A DNA stretch of 32,529 nt, taken from Chloroflexota bacterium (GTDB lineage Bacteria > Chloroflexota > Anaerolineae > Anaerolineales > Anaerolineaceae). Positions 23,250 through 30,401 of the stretch are shown here, in pieces (positions within the stretch are counted from its first letter, which is position 1; the number at the start of each line of letters is the position of its first letter). The stretch spans positions 1 to 32,529 of the forward strand of contig JAEKNU010000052.1 in assembly GCA_016838895.1 (NCBI GenBank), read 5' to 3'. Below the pieces are notes generated by a model. The model did no database searches and was not told the DNA's origin. It was given only the letters and a program-made list of their open reading frames with translations. A program made the position numbers and the translations under genes.

Positions 23250-23269
23250 AACAGGCTGGCTCATTTGTG
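23250..23269 (+). repeat. Right direct repeat flanking RAYT copy 1
   Basis: Nineteen of 20 bases equal 22513-22532. Unlike the left copy it is also the left arm of the large hairpin at 23251-23291. Confidence 0.6.
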
Positions 23270-23291
23270 GGGGACAATGAGCACAGCCTGT
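23251..23291. repeat. 15-bp hairpin with one bulge, downstream of RAYT copy 1
   Basis: ACAGGCTGGCTCATT pairs with AATGAGC-A-CAGCCTGT, leaving a bulged A and a 10-base G-rich loop. It lies in the gap between the convergent RAYT and M20 peptidase genes; it could be a terminator, though no T run follows, or a REP-like element recognised by the neighbouring RAYT. A further weak palindromic stretch with CGAGTGAAATCGAGG lies at 23316-23330. Confidence 0.55.
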
Positions 23292-23390
23292 CCGGTATTC
23301 TTTAACAAAGATGGTCGAGTGAAATCGAGGCCATAGCTATAATCGGTCATCTCGATTCCATGCATCCCCCTAAGAGACTTGATGATCTTG

Positions 23391-24713
23391 TTAGGCACAT
23401 AATCTTTTCAGTACTTCATAGGTAATCCGTGTACCCAGTCCCAGATTCTCTAGTGAGATGCGTTCATCAACATTATGAAATCGCGCCAGTTCATCAGGCG
23501 TGATAATGGCAGGGAACAGCCCATAAGCATTAACACCGTTCTGCCGAAAAAAGCACGAATCTGTTGCCCCGGGCGTCAGCATGGGAGTGCTGATACTATC
23601 CGGGACCAGTTCCTGCAGGACCGTGCTAAGTGTGTTATAAAACTCGCTTTGCGTGTCGCTGATATGGCTCTGTTTGAAATCAGCATGATGCACAAATTCC
23701 ACCCGTTCATCATTGATCAATTGTTTCAGGCCATCCAAAAATGCCTGCGGATCACGATCCGGCAGCAGGCGGATATCCAGCGTGGCTGCGGCACTTTCCG
23801 GGATGATATTCTCTTTGGCACCAGCCTGCAGTACGGTGATACTGATGGTATCGCGCAAGATGGCGGAGATGGTATTATCTGAAGCCAATGTCGGGCGCAG
23901 GAAGCGGAAGATCAGTGGATTGTTGAGATGCTTCAGTAAAAACGATTGTGGGAATTTCTTCAAGCTGCCGATATTGGCAAAGAGCTGCCTGGTGATGGGG
24001 GTGAGCTCATACTGCGTATTGATATCCATAATTTTATTTAGCGCGCGCATGAGAATTTCGGCGGCGTTGTCGCCATGCGGCATGCCGCTGTGTCCGGCTG
24101 TGCCGTGTGCAACCAGCTTGAGCCAGATATCGTTCTTCTCGGCCACGGCTATTGCAAAGACCGGCATTTCATCAAAGAAATCCTGCAATCCAAAACTGCC
24201 TTCGTCCCACATGTATTCTGCATCAATCTCCGGCCAGTGATGCTCGATCAGCCATTGTGTGCCGTATTTTCCACCCATCTCTTCATCTGAAGCAGCCAGT
24301 AAAATGATATCCCGAGAACGATCCGGCATATGTTTTTTTAACAAGTCCAGCGCTAGAAGGTGCATGATGCCCATGCCCTTCATGTCAATTGCACCGCGTC
24401 CCCACACATAACCATCACGGATTTCGCCGCCAAAAGGATCGCAAGACCACTGGCTGGCATCTGCTTCCACCACATCCATATGATGATAGAGCAGCACAGG
24501 TTTCTTGCTGCCATTGCCGGGTAAACGCGCAATCAGGTTTGTGCGTCCCTTGGCTGAATCGAATCGTTTCAGCGTAATACGGCGTTCATTAAGCTGCTGC
24601 TCAAGAAAATCCGCGCCCAGGGTTTCGTTACCGGGTGGATTTGTGGTGTCAATTTTCAGGTACCTGCTCAATAATTGAGCGGCTTGTTGCTCGATACTTT
24701 GCCAGTCAATCAT
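23391..24713 (-). CDS. M20-family metallopeptidase (ArgE/DapE/CPG2-like)
   Basis: A cytosolic di-zinc hydrolase that removes N-acyl groups or cleaves dipeptides. 440 residues. Zinc ligands and catalytic residues are in order: H78 and D80 (YHHMDVV), D110 (GAIDMKG) bridging the metals, E144 as general base with E145 (ASDEEMGG), and a dimerisation/lid domain at about 195-330 including GTAGHSGMPH. A conserved ATDSCFFRQNGV-like segment near the C terminus supplies the last histidine/aspartate region. It overlaps the epimerase stop in an ATGA junction, with AGGAG upstream, so the two are translated together and act in one pathway. Last gene of the TetR-led operon. Confidence 0.9.
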   Translation of the reverse strand: MIDWQSIEQQAAQLLSRYLKIDTTNPPGNETLGADFLEQQLNERRITLKRFDSAKGRTNLIARLPGNGSKKPVLLYHHMDVVEADASQWSCDPFGGEIRDGYVWGRGAIDMKGMGIMHLLALDLLKKHMPDRSRDIILLAASDEEMGGKYGTQWLIEHHWPEIDAEYMWDEGSFGLQDFFDEMPVFAIAVAEKNDIWLKLVAHGTAGHSGMPHGDNAAEILMRALNKIMDINTQYELTPITRQLFANIGSLKKFPQSFLLKHLNNPLIFRFLRPTLASDNTISAILRDTISITVLQAGAKENIIPESAAATLDIRLLPDRDPQAFLDGLKQLINDERVEFVHHADFKQSHISDTQSEFYNTLSTVLQELVPDSISTPMLTPGATDSCFFRQNGVNAYGLFPAIITPDELARFHNVDERISLENLGLGTRITYEVLKRLCA

Positions 24714-25780
24714 TTTAGCTGCACTCCTAATCCAGGTTTATCCGACGGTGTAGCCCTGAACGTAACCTGATCAACCAGATAGCCTTCAGCCGGATCATTC
24801 GTGATAAAGAGCGGACCGATCAGTTCACAGGCTTTGATGCCGCTATTGGCGACAGCAAAGTGCAGCCCGGCAGCACTGCCAATGGAGCTCTCGCCCATTG
24901 AACCCAGCATACAGGGCAATCCGGCGGCTTCGGCTACGGCCAACATTTTACGCGCCTGCGTGATCCCGCCGCATTTCATCAGCTTGATATTGATCCAATC
25001 CGCAGCTTTGCACTTGGCAATCCGGTAAACATCTGCCGGGGAATGACAGCTTTCATCCGCCATGATGGGGATCTCGACCGCAGCGGTTACGGTGGCCATG
25101 CCCTCAATATCCCTGGCGGCGATAGGCTGTTCGATGTATTCAATATTGAAAGGCCGCAACTGACCGATTACTTTGATTGCATTCGCCGAATCCCGCCAAC
25201 CCTGATTGATATCAAGTCGCAGCATGACTTCACTGCCCACAGCATCATGGATGGCTTCCAGGCGCATCAGATCACTTTGTGTATCACTGCCCAGTTTGAC
25301 CTTCAATGTGCGTGCGCCCATATCGCTAAAGCCCTTGCTCATGGCAGCCATAACCTGTGGCGCATCCATGGGAATGACCGGATATAGATCCATGCCAGGT
25401 TGGGACAAACCGCCCAACAATTGATATAGCGGCACTTTCAGCGATTTACCCATCAGGTCGTATAACGCCATATCAATTGCGCCGATCACGGCAGGCTTGT
25501 GTGGAATGGCCTCCTGACAGGCATGCAAGATGGAGGCGATATCAAATGGATCTTGTCCAATGAGCAGCTCACGTACTTGTTCAAAGGCAGCCAGCACAAT
25601 GGCTTGCGTTTCACCGGTTACTTCGGGGTCGGGGGATGCTTCACCCAACCCGATCAGGCCGTCATCGGTATGGATTTGCAGCAGCGCATATTCCAAAACG
25701 GGATAACTGCCGTAAGCCACTGTCAGGGCGGACTGCAATTCCAGATTAAGCGGTTGTACTTCTATAGAAGTAATGCGCAT
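24710..25780 (-). CDS. Enolase-superfamily epimerase, dipeptide epimerase / muconate cycloisomerase-like
   Basis: 356 residues. Enzymes of this fold abstract a proton alpha to a carboxylate. Catalytic pair K160 and K162 in LKVKLG; metal ligands D190 (RLDINQGW), E217 (EYIEQP) and D242 (MADES); K266 (INIKLMK) on the other side. The N-terminal loop GEASPDPEVTGETQ resembles that of L-Ala-D/L-Glu epimerases. At 319-321, where those enzymes carry a DxD motif that binds the substrate amino group, this protein has E-L-I, as in the muconate cycloisomerase group (ELxGP). It is placed directly after an MFS transporter and overlaps an M20 peptidase, which favours a peptide or N-acyl-amino-acid substrate. 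Exact substrate not assignable. Confidence 0.85.
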   Translation of the reverse strand: MRITSIEVQPLNLELQSALTVAYGSYPVLEYALLQIHTDDGLIGLGEASPDPEVTGETQAIVLAAFEQVRELLIGQDPFDIASILHACQEAIPHKPAVIGAIDMALYDLMGKSLKVPLYQLLGGLSQPGMDLYPVIPMDAPQVMAAMSKGFSDMGARTLKVKLGSDTQSDLMRLEAIHDAVGSEVMLRLDINQGWRDSANAIKVIGQLRPFNIEYIEQPIAARDIEGMATVTAAVEIPIMADESCHSPADVYRIAKCKAADWINIKLMKCGGITQARKMLAVAEAAGLPCMLGSMGESSIGSAAGLHFAVANSGIKACELIGPLFITNDPAEGYLVDQVTFRATPSDKPGLGVQLK

Positions 25781-26980
25781 TTATACCTCGGCAACTTTCT
25801 TGCGAGTACGGAATATGGCAAAGACAATCGGCAGGGCAATCAGGTGAATGGTGGCAAAGATGGCGAACATGGGGCGGAAGCCCATATTTTCAACCAGGCC
25901 GCCAGCTAGTGGGGCACCCAATACAATACCTAAATTTCCTACAGCCATGATAACGGAGAACATGAAAGCCGCGATACGTGGGTCGGAGAAATCCATGCCC
26001 ATAGCGAAATAGACGGTTTCGTAATAGCCAAATGCCAGACCGAAGAGAAAAATAATCGCCCACATCAGACCAGCGGATGGTGTGATGGCCAGGATATAGG
26101 TTACTGCAGCAGTGATCAGCAAGGCAGCCAGAACACTGTTACGCTCACCAAACTTTTTCATCAACGGACCGCCAACTACCGCACCAACCATGGTGCCCAC
26201 CCCAAAAACAGCCGTATACATACCGACTACACTTAAGGTAATACCCATGCCTTCATTCAAGAAGGCACTCACCATACCCTGTGTGCTGTATAGTGCCAGT
26301 GGATAAATAACGCCCAAAGCCAGGAAAAGCAGGAAGGATTTGTTTTTGAAAGCACTATAGGCAGCTTTGGAAAACTGCAACTCGGGTGCGCGTTCTTTCT
26401 TCTCCTGTACAGGCATGGCTATCATAATGGTCAGTAATCCAATGCCGGCAATGACATAGAAGATTAGTGACCATTCGCCCCGTTCTGCGAAAAAGCCCAT
26501 CAAAGCCGCTATAAGTACCGAGCTGAGGGCGCGTCCGCCGACCATTAAACCTTGCACCAATCCGCGATCTTCTTCGGGGGTGGTATCAATGGAAAGCCCG
26601 TCAGTTGTGGTGTCGTAGGTGGACATACCCAGTGCAGCACAGATCATCAAGACCAGGTAGAGGCCAAATTGTTCAGCCGGATTGACCATCGGGAAGAGCA
26701 GGAATGCCACTGTTTGCAGCACCAAACCCAAAATGATATAGGGTTTGCGGTGGCCCAATTTAAACAAATTAACCCGGTCACTGAGCAGGCCAATTAAAAT
26801 TTTCAACACGAATGGGATCATGGCGATCCCACCGGCAATACCAATTAGAGAGAAGGGTAGTTCGAAGGAACGTAAATACAGCACATTGAAGGCCGTGAAA
26901 AATGTGAGCATGGCGCCTTCAACAAAATAAATGGATGCAAATAATACCAGGCGATTAAGACGTTCTTTGGGTGCAGACAT
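25781..26980 (-). CDS. Major facilitator superfamily transporter, AmpG/BT1-like
   Basis: 399 residues with twelve predicted helices. The signature DRVNLFKLGHRKPYI after helix two and YDTTTDGLSIDTTPEEDRGLVQG in the loop region of the fourth helix resemble AmpG muropeptide permeases and BT1-type transporters, in which an acidic D-x-x-x-D motif recurs. It likely brings the substrate of the epimerase and peptidase into the cell. Its stop codon is directly adjacent to the epimerase start (no gap), and AAGGAAACCCCTC precedes its ATG. Substrate identity is inferred only from operon context. Confidence 0.85.
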   Translation of the reverse strand: MSAPKERLNRLVLFASIYFVEGAMLTFFTAFNVLYLRSFELPFSLIGIAGGIAMIPFVLKILIGLLSDRVNLFKLGHRKPYIILGLVLQTVAFLLFPMVNPAEQFGLYLVLMICAALGMSTYDTTTDGLSIDTTPEEDRGLVQGLMVGGRALSSVLIAALMGFFAERGEWSLIFYVIAGIGLLTIMIAMPVQEKKERAPELQFSKAAYSAFKNKSFLLFLALGVIYPLALYSTQGMVSAFLNEGMGITLSVVGMYTAVFGVGTMVGAVVGGPLMKKFGERNSVLAALLITAAVTYILAITPSAGLMWAIIFLFGLAFGYYETVYFAMGMDFSDPRIAAFMFSVIMAVGNLGIVLGAPLAGGLVENMGFRPMFAIFATIHLIALPIVFAIFRTRKKVAEV

Positions 26981-27007
26981 GAGGGGTTTCCTTATTGAGG
27001 TTGAATT

Positions 27008-27652
27008 TTAAATAATTTCAGAAGAACGCCGCCACAACAAAACAGCGACGATAGCAAACCATAGCAAGAACCAGACATTGGAAAACATTGCAAAAGCAGG
27101 CAGGTATAAACCCATCACGGCCGGAATGACCAGCAGCGTGCCAGTGATGGCGGTTAGTTTATCCAGCAGATTTTTACTCCACAACGCGCAGGCTGCAAAC
27201 ACGGCGCCGATAAATGGCAGCCAATAGCTAAGATGCTGAACTGCCTTCCAGCTGACTATCCAGGCATTGCTTTGGACAGCGCCGCTGGCGAAGTTCTGTA
27301 TCACACCCCAGATGATGCTGTTTTCGCTGAAATCCAGCAGCGCGCCAGCCAGTCCGAAGATCAGGGTCAGCAGGCCGAAAAGCGGTAAGCGGCTGTGTAC
27401 CAGTTTACCCAGCGCAACCCAGCTCAGTATCCAGCCCAACAGGAAAAGTCCATCAAGGATGAATAACGTGCGCATGGCATTCAGATACAGGGTTTGTTCC
27501 GCGCCGTTGAGGGGTAGCTCACCGGTCAGGGCAGCCAAACCAGGGTATTCCAGCCCGCTGGGGAATGCGATAAAGGCCATCCCGATCAACAGCAAAACGG
27601 ATAGCCCCGCGCCAATGGCGCCGATTCGATAGATTTGTTGTGTTTGGTTCAT
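27008..27652 (-). CDS. Six-helix membrane protein of unknown function
   Basis: 214 residues, about six membrane helices (AIGAGLSVLLLIGMAFIAF, LFILDGLFLLGWILSWVALG and others), with a hydrophilic loop near residue 40 (LEYPGLAALTGELPLNGAEQ). Unrecognised; similar small membrane proteins occur in Chloroflexi. Its start overlaps the stop of the TetR gene in an ATGA junction and a 27-bp gap separates it from the transporter, so it belongs to the same operon. It may assist the transporter or sense the substrate; no motif supports either. Confidence 0.65.
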   Translation of the reverse strand: MNQTQQIYRIGAIGAGLSVLLLIGMAFIAFPSGLEYPGLAALTGELPLNGAEQTLYLNAMRTLFILDGLFLLGWILSWVALGKLVHSRLPLFGLLTLIFGLAGALLDFSENSIIWGVIQNFASGAVQSNAWIVSWKAVQHLSYWLPFIGAVFAACALWSKNLLDKLTAITGTLLVIPAVMGLYLPAFAMFSNVWFLLWFAIVAVLLWRRSSEII

Positions 27653-28302
27653 TGTTCAATGTCCTTAATACCGAGATACGCCAAATAGGCGCGGGATAAC
27701 TCATCGATTAATTGTTTGGAAGGATAAGCAGGTTCATCACGCAGCGGTTCCCAAAGCAGGATTTCACGCATGGTATAAAACATCTGTTGAAATCCCAAAC
27801 GGGTGGCCAGGTGTGGGTCGGGGTGTGAGATTTGGGCATCATAGGAAAGTAAAATTTTCTGCAAAACAGGATAAAACTCATCCCAGGATCGTTTTTCACG
27901 CCGCAGAAAATGACTGTCATTGGTCAGGCGGCTTTTCAGATTCAAAGAACGCAAGACTCCCGTTTGCCTGGAATAGGTGGTTACCAGTAAGGCACATACC
28001 TGATGAACGATTTCCGTGATGGATTTATGCTGTATATTCTGCGGACTGAGGAACACCTGAATGTCTTTCTCAAATTCATCGAAGAAGCGCTCATCCAGGG
28101 CCTGCAGGAGGGCGTCCTTATCCTTGAAGCGCCCATAAAAGGCGCCTACTGAGGTACCGGCCTCATGCACGATTTCGGCGATGGTCAGTTCCTCAAAGTT
28201 TTTGCGTTCCAGAATCAGCGCCGCCGCATCCAGGATGTTCTGCATGGTCTCCTGACTGCGCGCTTGCTGGGGCTGTTGCACCAGATAGTCGTTATCTTGC
28301 AT
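27649..28302 (-). CDS. TetR-family transcriptional regulator
   Basis: 217 residues. The N-terminal helix-turn-helix (about 20-65) has the family pattern: QNILDAAALILERKNFEELTIAEIVHEAG, with SVGAFYGRFKDKDALLQALDE after it. The helical C-terminal half should bind a small ligand and form a dimer. It heads the operon of membrane protein, MFS transporter, epimerase and peptidase. A palindrome immediately below the -10 of its own promoter (28322-28337) suggests autoregulation of the entire operon. AGGA lies six bases before the ATG. The inducer is probably the imported substrate or a related molecule. Confidence 0.9.
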   Translation of the reverse strand: MQDNDYLVQQPQQARSQETMQNILDAAALILERKNFEELTIAEIVHEAGTSVGAFYGRFKDKDALLQALDERFFDEFEKDIQVFLSPQNIQHKSITEIVHQVCALLVTTYSRQTGVLRSLNLKSRLTNDSHFLRREKRSWDEFYPVLQKILLSYDAQISHPDPHLATRLGFQQMFYTMREILLWEPLRDEPAYPSKQLIDELSRAYLAYLGIKDIEQ

Positions 28303-28321
28303 GGTTTTCCTGAATCAGAAT

Positions 28322-28337
28322 TAGAATACTGATTCTA
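28322..28337 (-). promoter_or_regulatory. Operator palindrome of the TetR operon
   Basis: TAGAAT-ACTG-ATTCTA is a perfect 6-base dyad. On the minus strand it overlaps the end of the -10 box and lies 19 bases above the TetR start. A second overlapping pair, GAATCAG with CTGATTC spaced 10 bases, extends towards the start codon. Binding here would block the promoter. Confidence 0.55.
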
Positions 28338-28365
28338 TTTTATGGATATGGGGTGATGAAGTCAA
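28337..28365 (-). promoter_or_regulatory. Sigma-70-like promoter of the TetR operon
   Basis: On the minus strand TTGACT (28360-28365), a 17-base spacer and TAAAAT (28337-28342). The best-defined promoter in the window; drives the five-gene operon. Confidence 0.65.
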
Positions 28366-28503
28366 TAGGAATGAGCAGGTTTATGCACAGGATGTGACAA
28401 TCGGGGGATGGGGTATCGTAATTATAGGTCGTCCTCACCTCAATTATGTTTCATTAAAAAACAGGGCGCAAATACCCCAACAAAACACCTTGTTTTATTT
28501 CCC

Positions 28504-28532
28504 TTGTATGCAATGAAAATATCATGTTATAT
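28504..28532 (+). promoter_or_regulatory. Possible promoter of the S8 protease gene
   Basis: TTGTAT (28504-28509), 17 bases, TTATAT (28527-28532). Transcription would begin near 28540 with a leader of about 47 bases. The -10 is imperfect. The rest of the 28366-28586 spacer holds no gene. Confidence 0.4.
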
Positions 28533-28586
28533 TATTCTTGATTGTATTCATTGGGGGATGTTCACATTTAGATAGGGGAAAATAAA

Positions 28587-29756
28587 ATGAAAAAGAAATA
28601 TATTGTGATCCCATTATTGATTGTTTTGATTTTATTGGCACTTGCAATTCACCCACGTTCGGAGAGTGCACAAAGAATTCCTGCGCCAACTTCCTTTGTA
28701 AAATTCAGTAATCTGAATCCATTGGCGCCATCTCAGGCCGCCTACCCTCAGGGAAATTTGAAAATCGAGAAGTTCCAGGATGTTCGCTTTATGGATTTGC
28801 GGGAAAGTACAGATGTGTTGGATGCCATCATGATGGAATCTTTGACATTTGATCAGGCAACAGTCTGGCCTGTGCAAAATGAAGCCCTAGCGGAACAAAC
28901 CCTTAACTTGGGCATGAATCCCGGAATGGGTGTAAGAGAAGTCCATCAACAGGGCATCACCGGTGAAGGGGTAAATGTGGCAATTATCGATCAGCCACTT
29001 GGACTGGAACACCCCGAGTACCTGGGAAAGATAACAAAGTACTATGATGTTGGTACGCATACACCATTGAATCAATCCAGTATGCATGGCCCAGCCGTGA
29101 CCAGTTTGCTGGTTGGGAACAATATCGGCACAGGACCTGGAGCGAATGTATATTTTGTGGCTGCTCCTTCATGGAAAGCAGACGCACAATATTATGCGGA
29201 TGCTTTGTTATGGATCATTGACGAAAACAGGAAGCTTTCGGAAAACGAAAAGATTCGGGTTGTGTCCGTATCTGCGGCTCCATCCGGTGAAGGCTCCCCA
29301 TTTACAAAAAACAATGATGCCTGGGATGATTCAGTGAAACTTGCTATCGAGGAAGGCTTGCTGGTGCTGGATTGTTCAAATGAACGCCGGGTATTTAACC
29401 CATGCTATTATGATTTGCATGATCCGGACAATATGGAAACCTGTGAACCAGGATGGCCGGTTGATGTAGATTATCGAATCAATCGGAAACTGATCCTCAT
29501 TCCGACTTCCCGCAGAACAGTAGCCGAGACTTATTATGAGGGAAACTATTATTATCAATACACCGGTGTTGGTGGAGCCAGTTGGGCACCACCGTATCTG
29601 GCTGGGGTGTTGGCGCTTGGGTGGCAAATCAATCCGTTACTTAGTGGTGATGAATTAATGGATATGCTCTTTGATACCGCTTATGTTCGTAAAGACAAGT
29701 TGAAGGTTATCAATCCAGACGCTTTTGTTGAGGTAGTGAAACTTACACTTAATTAA
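28587..29756 (+). CDS. Exported subtilisin-like (S8) serine protease
   Basis: 389 residues. An N-terminal hydrophobic segment (YIVIPLLIVLILLALAI) acts as signal or anchor. The catalytic triad of the S8 fold can be placed: D135 in NVAIIDQPLGLEHPEY, H167 in SSMHGPAVTSLLVG and S332 in GGASWAPPYLAG (subtilisins have GTSMAxP). N265 in DCSNE is a candidate oxyanion asparagine. The N-terminal 110 residues have no recognisable propeptide pattern. It is probably secreted or membrane-anchored and processes proteins; substrate unknown. Ribosome-binding site GGGGAAAAT. The second RAYT gene begins 52 bp downstream on the same strand, with no terminator between, so the two may share a transcript. Confidence 0.8.
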   Translation: MKKKYIVIPLLIVLILLALAIHPRSESAQRIPAPTSFVKFSNLNPLAPSQAAYPQGNLKIEKFQDVRFMDLRESTDVLDAIMMESLTFDQATVWPVQNEALAEQTLNLGMNPGMGVREVHQQGITGEGVNVAIIDQPLGLEHPEYLGKITKYYDVGTHTPLNQSSMHGPAVTSLLVGNNIGTGPGANVYFVAAPSWKADAQYYADALLWIIDENRKLSENEKIRVVSVSAAPSGEGSPFTKNNDAWDDSVKLAIEEGLLVLDCSNERRVFNPCYYDLHDPDNMETCEPGWPVDVDYRINRKLILIPTSRRTVAETYYEGNYYYQYTGVGGASWAPPYLAGVLALGWQINPLLSGDELMDMLFDTAYVRKDKLKVINPDAFVEVVKLTLN

Positions 29757-29807
29757 ATTCACAGGGTTTTGGCGGAACGCGCTTGGTACAAAGTAGATAA
29801 TCATCTT

Positions 29808-30395
29808 ATGAAACCTAATCAAAAAAACAATCCTTCAATTCATCATCGAAGATCCATCCGATTGAAAGCATATGATTACTCTCAAGTGGGTGCGTATTTC
29901 GTTACGATTTGTACCCATGAAAAGGAATGCCGGTTTGGGGATGTGGTCAGTGGGGAAATGGTGTTAAATGAGTTGGGGAAAATTGCGTGGAATCAATGGG
30001 AATGTTTATCCGAAAGATTTCCTAATATAGTCATGAATGAATTTGTTGTTATGCCAAATCATATGCATGGCATTATCATAATCAATGAACGGGATAACAC
30101 AATACCAATGGTAGGGGCAGGGTTTACCCCTGTCCAAAACGGCGTCAGTCAATATCAGAGTGGGGTACCCCTTGCGGGTACCCCTACGGTTGGCGATATT
30201 GTGGGCGCGTATAAATCATTGGTGTTTAAGGAATGTTTAGCGTTATATAAAAACCAGGATAGATATTTGGGTAGGCTTTGGCAAAGGAATTATTTTGAAC
30301 GCATTATTCGGAATGAAAAAGCCCATCAGAAAATTGTGAATTATATCCTGACGAATCCATTGAAATGGGAAGAGGATAAATATTATCATGATTAA
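29808..30395 (+). CDS. RAYT: REP-associated tyrosine transposase, copy 2
   Basis: 195 residues from the ATG at 29808; a TTG 13 codons earlier is unlikely. Homologous throughout to copy 1: IHHRRSIRLKAYDYSQVGAYF opening, HUH motif H85-M-H87 in MPNHMHG, candidate catalytic Y162 in LWQRNYFER, and a similar helical end. It is shorter in the central variable insertion, with two hairpins rather than three. The protein core is strongly similar (roughly two thirds identical by eye). No flanking direct repeats like those of copy 1 were found. It ends 6 bp from the stop of the convergent RuBisCO-like gene. Confidence 0.88.
   Translation: MKPNQKNNPSIHHRRSIRLKAYDYSQVGAYFVTICTHEKECRFGDVVSGEMVLNELGKIAWNQWECLSERFPNIVMNEFVVMPNHMHGIIIINERDNTIPMVGAGFTPVQNGVSQYQSGVPLAGTPTVGDIVGAYKSLVFKECLALYKNQDRYLGRLWQRNYFERIIRNEKAHQKIVNYILTNPLKWEEDKYYHD
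30110..30145 (+). repeat. 36-bp unit with REP-like hairpin inside RAYT copy 2
   Basis: Identical over all 36 bases to 22881-22916. The stem (30115-30135) has an 8-bp arm with one G-U pair and the same TTTAC loop. Confidence 0.75.
30162..30184 (+). repeat. Second REP-like hairpin inside RAYT copy 2
   Basis: GGGGTACCC, CTTGC loop and GGGTACCCC form a perfect 9-bp stem. The right side runs into CTACGG. Same length and loop size as the palindrome in RAYT copy 1 at 22932-22955. Confidence 0.7.
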
Positions 30396-30401
30396 TAGGA
30401 T

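Larger units (their letters stand above)
22513..23269 (+). mobile_element. Candidate RAYT element bounded by 20-bp direct repeats
   Basis: A 20-base sequence, AACAGGCTGACTCATTTGTG, at 22513-22532 recurs at 23250-23269 with one change (A to G). The RAYT gene lies between them, about 44 bases inside the left copy and 30 inside the right. This is what a mobilised unit with duplicated ends would leave. Known RAYT genes are usually domesticated and not bounded this way, so the boundaries are a hypothesis. Confidence 0.4.

Noticed and set aside
23311-23361. Palindromic CGAG/CTCG stretch downstream of RAYT copy 1 as a full REP element
   Set aside because: The arms pair only imperfectly over a long spacer; mentioned but not called.
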